Origin: Bondarzewia mesenterica
Taxonomy: Eukaryota > Basidiomycota > Agaricomycetes > Russulales > Bondarzewiaceae
Assembly (NCBI GenBank): GCA_004802705.1
Contig: SGPL01000741.1
Coordinates: 1-13,395 of the forward strand
Reading direction: 5' to 3'
DNA length: 13,395 nt
Under the pieces are notes generated by a model. It did no database searches. It had not been told where the DNA came from and saw only the letters and a list, made by a program, of their open reading frames with translations. A program made the translations under genes and the position numbers. The stretch's first letter is position 1; every line of letters starts with the position of its first letter. This document shows positions 10,126 to 13,395 of the stretch, one piece after another.

Positions 10126-11744
10126 CCGAGTACACGTCTTCCCCGGAAGCCATCGCTCAGTACCGTTCCTCCCGACAGCGCACCGCCCACTGGGTCACCA
10201 CCCACACCCCTTCCACCACCGTCTTCACCGACCCCTTCCGCTCCCCGTCCCTCGTCTTCGACTCGGACGATGGCATGAGCAGCCCCGCCAGCGATGCCGA
10301 GAGCACCCATTCCCTCCCCCCTCGCATGCTCCTGCGTTATCACGATGGCCGCGACGTTCCCATCTACCCCGACGACCCCGACACTACGTTTACCGGGGAC
10401 AAAGTCATGGACAGAAAGCCCATCGCTCTCGAGGTTCCTCCTCATCCCCCACCTCCACCTCAAGCTCGCCCACGCTCTGCCACGCACCCACCCTCGAACG
10501 CTCACTCTTCCCCGCCTGCGCACTACATCACCACACATCCGCCACCCAGCGCGCTCTACATCCCTCCTCCCCAGCCCATCATGCTCCACCCCTCCCAACT
10601 CTCCCAAGAGCCCGAGCACATCCACATCCGTCCTTCTCCTACCTCCCCCGCCTCGGCCTCCCACATTCCCTCCTCCGCGATACCCAATCCGAACCGCAGT
10701 TCCCACCCGCGTTCCAAATCGTCCAAACACTCCCACTCGCACGCCCACTCGCAGCAGTCGCAGCAGTCCTCCCAAAGCTCGCACACGGCCTACAGTCACC
10801 CTTCCCTCCGCATGATCTACGCCCCTCCAGGCCCAACCCACTCACATCCCCCACCACCACCGCATCCCAATTCCAATCCCATCCTTTCCCCTTCTCCCGT
10901 CTACGCCTTCCCAACCTATCCCCCGCCTGATCCCTCCAAGCTCGAATCTCTGCGCTCGCACCGATCATCAAAGCACCGCCCATCCTCCGCGTCCGCGGCC
11001 TCTCCCCCCGCCATCATCTACGCGCCCTCCAAACACGCCTCCGCATACGCCTACAACCCTCCTCTCATCCAACGCTCGCTCTCCCAACACCCTTCCCACT
11101 CCCACTCCTCCCATCCACCAGCACCTACCCTCGCCGTGTCCTCCTCCGATCCCACGCCCCTGCCATCCCAACCCCCATCCCATCCCTACCCCCACCAAGC
11201 ATTTAAGGCACCAATCCGATCGCACAGCCGTGGACGGCTGTACGAGCACTTTTCGCGCACACCGTCACCTATGGATGGGGACGATGTCGAGAGCGAGGCT
11301 TCGGGGAGCACCTATTATGTATTGCCCTCGCCCGGTCAGAAGGTCACCGTCGTCGTACGTACCTCTTCTTCTCCCCCTTCATTCGTTCTCACATGTCCCT
11401 TTCCCTCTCGCATGTGTCGATAGCCGCCGATCGCGCCTGCGTATACTACGACGCGACATCGTCATCACTTGCATGGGCACCACCCACCACCACCACCACC
11501 ACCACCTCACTTCCACTCTCACCCCCAGCAGCAGCAGCAGCAGGAGCAACAACAACAGCTAGTTCGACAGAACAAGTTCTACGCTGCTCCCCCTCCCCTA
11601 CAGTCAGTCGAGGGCAAGCGCTCGCTGCTCCAGCGTTTCATGCCCCACCGATTCGGCCACCATGCGCACGTTGAGAGTGTCTCTGAGGCTGGGTCGGGAT
11701 CGAGGAAGGTGTTGGTTAAGAAGATACCCGAGCGCGTGCGGTAG
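10122..11744 (+). CDS. Proline/serine/histidine-rich hypothetical protein (517 aa)
   Basis: Two exons, 10122-11354 and 11424-11744, are joined across a 69-nt phase-0 GTACGT...TAG intron and give 517 residues. I recognise this as a hypothetical protein type found in mushrooms and polypores, with no known function. Visible structure: a conserved-looking N-terminus (MTEYTSSPEAIAQYRSSRQR), an acidic/serine block, and PPRMLLRYHDGRDVPI at about residues 65-80. A long disordered region rich in Pro, Ser and His follows (about 105-390), then RGRLYEHFSRTPSPMDGDD and STYYVLPSPGQKVTVV (to 411). Exon 2 adds a His-rich run, eight prolines (432-439), a glutamine run broken by one Glu (446-456) and a basic tail with LLQRFMPHRF (479-487). 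No signal peptide, membrane segment or catalytic motif is evident. The ordered motifs at both ends suggest binding sites on a flexible scaffold or regulatory protein, which is inference. The start is the first in-frame ATG after the C/T-rich leader. Confidence 0.85.
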
Positions 11745-12660
11745 GCCAGAACCTTTCCCTTACTCTGTTCTTCTCGTGTTCGGAATCTGAGTTTGGACGG
11801 TGGGTTGTTATGTTTAGCTGATGGTCCAAATCTCTTCCCGGCCTTGGGTCGTTCGCACGATCCGTCTTGTGGGTTGGTGTCATTCTCTGACTGAGAAACT
11901 TACGAAGGTTCGGCCGTAGCCCACCCCCGCGCATATGGGGAACGGGCTGTTTCACTTTCATTTTTCTGTCCTTTTTGTCTTTTTGTTTTGCTGTCCCCTC
12001 TCGATCTTCTTCCGTCCCTCTGCGTCCGCGATCGATCGATCGATCGACGCCGATCGTGTTACACTACGACCTCTTGAATTGCATTAGTCCCCACTCACTT
12101 GGTACTTACTACTACTGACTGTATAAGCACCCCCCCTACGTTACACGTACGAGCACATCTCTGTCGTGGCGAAAATAGAACATTATCACTACTTCTCGTA
12201 CGTGTGCTTAAGCTTGTCTTGTACCCTTGACAAGAAAACGAACGAGCAAGACAGCTGCATATCGGACTTGTCAGCTGGCAAAGAGACGATGTCGTGTGAT
12301 ACGAAGGTCGATCCAAACAGAACGTTACAATTGCAAGGTGGGATCGTTCAGGAATGAACGGATTTAGGTAGAGTCATATTGTATGTACATAGTGCCCAGC
12401 GCTGCTCGATAGCTTCGCCGCTTCTGCTTTGCAAAATCAACTTCAAGCGATTGAACGGCCAGTGAAGGTGTCGAGAGATTAGCCAATAGTGATCTGCGCC
12501 ACGTATAAAGAGATGCGAACATTGATGCCATTCAACAACTAGATCAGATGAGACGGCAGGTCTTTTCCAGTGTCAACAGTGTGTCTCTCAGGTTGGGTCG
12601 AACATATATATTGGCTGAGCACCTTGGGGTGACAAAATTCACAAATTCCTGTCAAAAACT
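11745..12660. other. 3' flank and gene-free stretch
   Basis: It begins with the T/C-rich 3' untranslated sequence of the upstream gene, followed by a short tetranucleotide repeat, then sequence without any frame, RNA motif or exon chain I can support. A polyadenylation site is expected here but cannot be placed confidently. Confidence 0.5.
12029..12047. repeat. Short CGAT tetranucleotide repeat
   Basis: Nearly five perfect copies of the self-complementary unit CGAT, in the 3' flank of the histidine-rich protein gene. A microsatellite that may vary in length between strains. Confidence 0.85.
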
Positions 12661-12662
12661 CA

Positions 12663-12673
12663 TCCTAACCTAA
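12663..12673 (+). repeat. Telomere-like motif TCCTAACCTAA, inverted relative to the repeat array
   Basis: This 11-mer is the exact reverse complement of the TTAGGTTAGGA that closes each unit of the hairpin-rich array (12961-12971 and 13229-13239). It lies on the other side of the orphan exon, so the exon-bearing 290-bp segment is bracketed by the same motif in inverted orientation. It may be a leftover of a second insertion or chance. Confidence 0.45.
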
Positions 12674-12726
12674 ACGATCGGGGGTTGGGCACTCAAAAAC
12701 AATTTGTTTCGGTTGAGAGGATGCAA

Positions 12727-12866
12727 TCATCGCCGATTACGACTCTGCGGAACCCCACCTCCACCATCTGCTTCTGCACCAAGAGCACCCCGCTTCATCT
12801 CTTCTTCGTCCAACCCCGCCTCTGCTAGAATCTTCTCGACCTCGTCCAGTATGGGCTTGTAACCCG
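12727..12866 (-). CDS. Last exon of an unrecognised minus-strand gene
   Basis: A 3' splice site (GTGTCTCGCAG ending at 12867) is followed by 140 nt, two bases plus 46 codons, ending in TGA at 12729-12727. The peptide is charged and probably helical at first (GYKPILDEVEKILAEAG, then LDEEEMKRGALGAEADG). It ends in a short glycine-rich, basic tail (GGGGVPQSRNRR). A good donor (GTGCGTG) lies 94 nt upstream at 12960, which would make a phase-1 intron of normal size. The sequence directly upstream of that donor, however, is the hairpin-rich repeat, so no preceding exon can be found in the window. Either the repeat sits where coding sequence used to be and this is an orphan exon, or the true donor lies beyond the window and the repeat is intronic. 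I do not recognise the protein. Confidence 0.55.
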
Positions 12867-12971
12867 CTGCGAGACACAATCATAATGTAAAAGAATCATA
12901 AAACATTGAGAATACAACCGGAAAGGGTTGTGCGCGATTGGAGGACAGAATGACACGCACTTAGGTTAGGA

Positions 12972-13254
12972 GGCGGCGTCGAAGACGCCGAGCGCGAAGC
13001 GCGAAGAGAGAACGGTGAGTGGAATGGAACAATACTGCAGGAGGATATAATTCCTCCACACTACCTAAGTAGATATCAGTATTTTGCATGATGCTCATCA
13101 GGTTCCAAGCCATGCAGTATTTATATGGTGCCCCTTGAGGGCAGGCTCTACAATCGCCTTTGGCGATTTTCAAGAGAGCCGACAGGCTCAGTAAGCCGCC
13201 GAGCGGCTGACTGATGCTCAAGAGTGATTTAGGTTAGGAGGAGGGCGAAGCCCG
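12972..13254. repeat. Cluster of short GC-rich hairpins with mostly three-base loops
   Basis: Plus-strand stems around small loops: GGCGTC-GAA-GACGCC (12975-12989), GCGC-GAA-GCGC (12992-13002), GGAGGA-TATAAT-TCCTCC (13040-13057), AATCGCC-TTT-GGCGATT (13152-13168), GAGCC-GACA-GGCTC (13176-13189), AGCCGC-CGA-GCGGCT (13194-13208) and GGGC-GAA-GCCC (13243-13253). All lie inside the hammerhead repeat. On minus, the GAA loops read UUC. They probably shape or protect the element's RNA; this is inference. Confidence 0.7.
13020..13112 (-). ncRNA. Second hammerhead fold, core changed at one base (G12 to A)
   Basis: On minus, CUGAUGA lies at 13101-13095. Stem II is 13094-13092 with 13088-13086. The next four bases (13085-13082) are AAAA where GAAA is required. 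Stem III pairs 13082-13077 with 13037-13032 (six pairs) and encloses two further hairpins (CUAC/GUAG and GGAGGA/UCCUCC). Stem I pairs 13107-13102 with 13030-13025, then two mismatches and three more pairs. Predicted cleavage would be after U13031. The stems differ in sequence from the other unit but keep pairing, so the fold was maintained by selection or inherited from a functional copy. Loss of G12, the general base, should abolish or strongly reduce cleavage. Confidence 0.6.
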
Positions 13255-13280
13255 ATGAACAGGAATGTAAGTAGATGAGG

Positions 13281-13358
13281 CTGGTAGTGACTAATCAAAA
13301 TTGCTCGCACAAGCAAGCAACCTAAGATTTCGACTGAAGTCTCATCAGAGTCTACCAG
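13281..13358 (-). ncRNA. Hammerhead ribozyme, type I, intact core
   Basis: On minus, core CUGAUGA lies at 13348-13342 and GAAA at 13331-13328. Stem I pairs 13358-13349 with 13292-13281: ten pairs with a two-base bulge (13288-13287). Stem II is 13341-13339 with 13334-13332 (G-C, A-U, C-G) closed by a four-base loop. Stem III starts A13328-U13294, U13327-A13295, C13326-G13296, followed after an internal loop by an eight-pair hairpin (13320-13313 with 13308-13301, one G-U). Predicted self-cleavage is after U13293. All invariant core bases are present. U at the cleavage position is allowed but less favourable than C or A. The open stem I makes it type I. Confidence 0.75.
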
Positions 13359-13395
13359 GGCAGTATATATAAGGAGGAAACATTAGGGTAGGTAG

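Larger units (their letters stand above)
12961..13395 (-). mobile_element. Tandem hammerhead-ribozyme repeat with telomere-like ends (probable retroelement terminus or ribozyme satellite)
   Basis: On minus, two related units follow each other, about 13395-13229 and 13228-12961. Both contain TATA(T/A)ATACTGC, then ten to twenty nt later CTGATGAG, a hammerhead fold, GC-rich triloop hairpins, and finally CCTCCTAACCTAA. The ATACTGC words are about 246 nt apart and the catalytic cores 247 nt apart. The telomere-like motif (TTAGGTTAGGA on plus) closes both units at 13229-13239 and 12961-12971, and a TTAGGG-containing word lies at the window edge. No reverse transcriptase is visible. Hammerheads with this topology are known in the terminal repeats of Penelope-like retroelements, some of which lie at telomeres in basidiomycetes. 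That assignment is inference, because the element continues beyond the window or is non-autonomous. Confidence 0.6.

Noticed and set aside
10044..10841. Long open frames antisense and in other frames within the Pro/Ser/His-rich gene
   Set aside because: They are by-products of the very GC-rich, stop-poor low-complexity coding sequence.
12961..13221. Minus-strand open frame of about 86 codons spanning the ribozyme repeat
   Set aside because: It runs straight through hairpins and the second hammerhead fold; structure explains the sequence better than coding.
13194..13230. Plus-strand CTGATG as a third hammerhead
   Set aside because: The core lacks the following A, no GAAA follows the small stem, and no arms for stem I are found.
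12972..13254. CRISPR array or bacterial-type terminators
   Set aside because: The stems differ in sequence, have no constant repeat-spacer pattern, and the window is eukaryotic.

Overview
The window looks like nuclear DNA of a basidiomycete fungus, probably a wood- or litter-decaying agaricomycete. The reasons are many short GT-AG introns (about 49-150 nt), C/T-rich gene leaders, an aryl-alcohol-dehydrogenase-type aldo-keto reductase next to an intron-dense fungal cytochrome P450, and a proline/serine/histidine-rich hypothetical protein of a type common in mushrooms and polypores. No species is claimed.

Left part (1-5800): an aldo-keto reductase gene on + (5' end outside the window, eight exon pieces including a 9-nt microexon, one apparent single-base frameshift near its start) faces, tail to tail across about 1.7 kb, a complete 13-exon P450 gene on - (3455-5723) that splices to an intact 519-residue protein. 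Both are oxidoreductases of the kind used on lignin-derived aromatics, secondary metabolites or xenobiotics. A shared pathway is only suggested by proximity.

Middle part (5800-10050): about 4 kb with no convincing protein gene. It holds diverged direct repeats that look like the remains of a mobile element (about 6737-7325). Next comes a stretch with several good minus-strand splice donors but no long coding frame, and then a compact divergent promoter (two back-to-back TATA boxes, an E-box and a CCAAT box). From that promoter a two-exon gene on + (10122-11744) encodes a 517-residue low-complexity protein of unknown function. It is preceded by a three-codon upstream ORF whose stop overlaps the main start codon.

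Right part (11745-13395): a 3' flank, then the last exon of an unrecognised minus-strand gene (12727-12866). Immediately upstream of it is the most unusual item of the window, a hairpin-rich tandem repeat (12961-13395). Each of its two units carries, on the minus strand, a type I hammerhead ribozyme fold. One has an intact catalytic core. The other has one core base changed, while all three of its stems keep pairing with different bases. Each unit ends in a telomere-like TTAGGTTAGGA motif. The best inference is the terminal part of a hammerhead-bearing retroelement, such as a Penelope-like element, or a derived ribozyme satellite.
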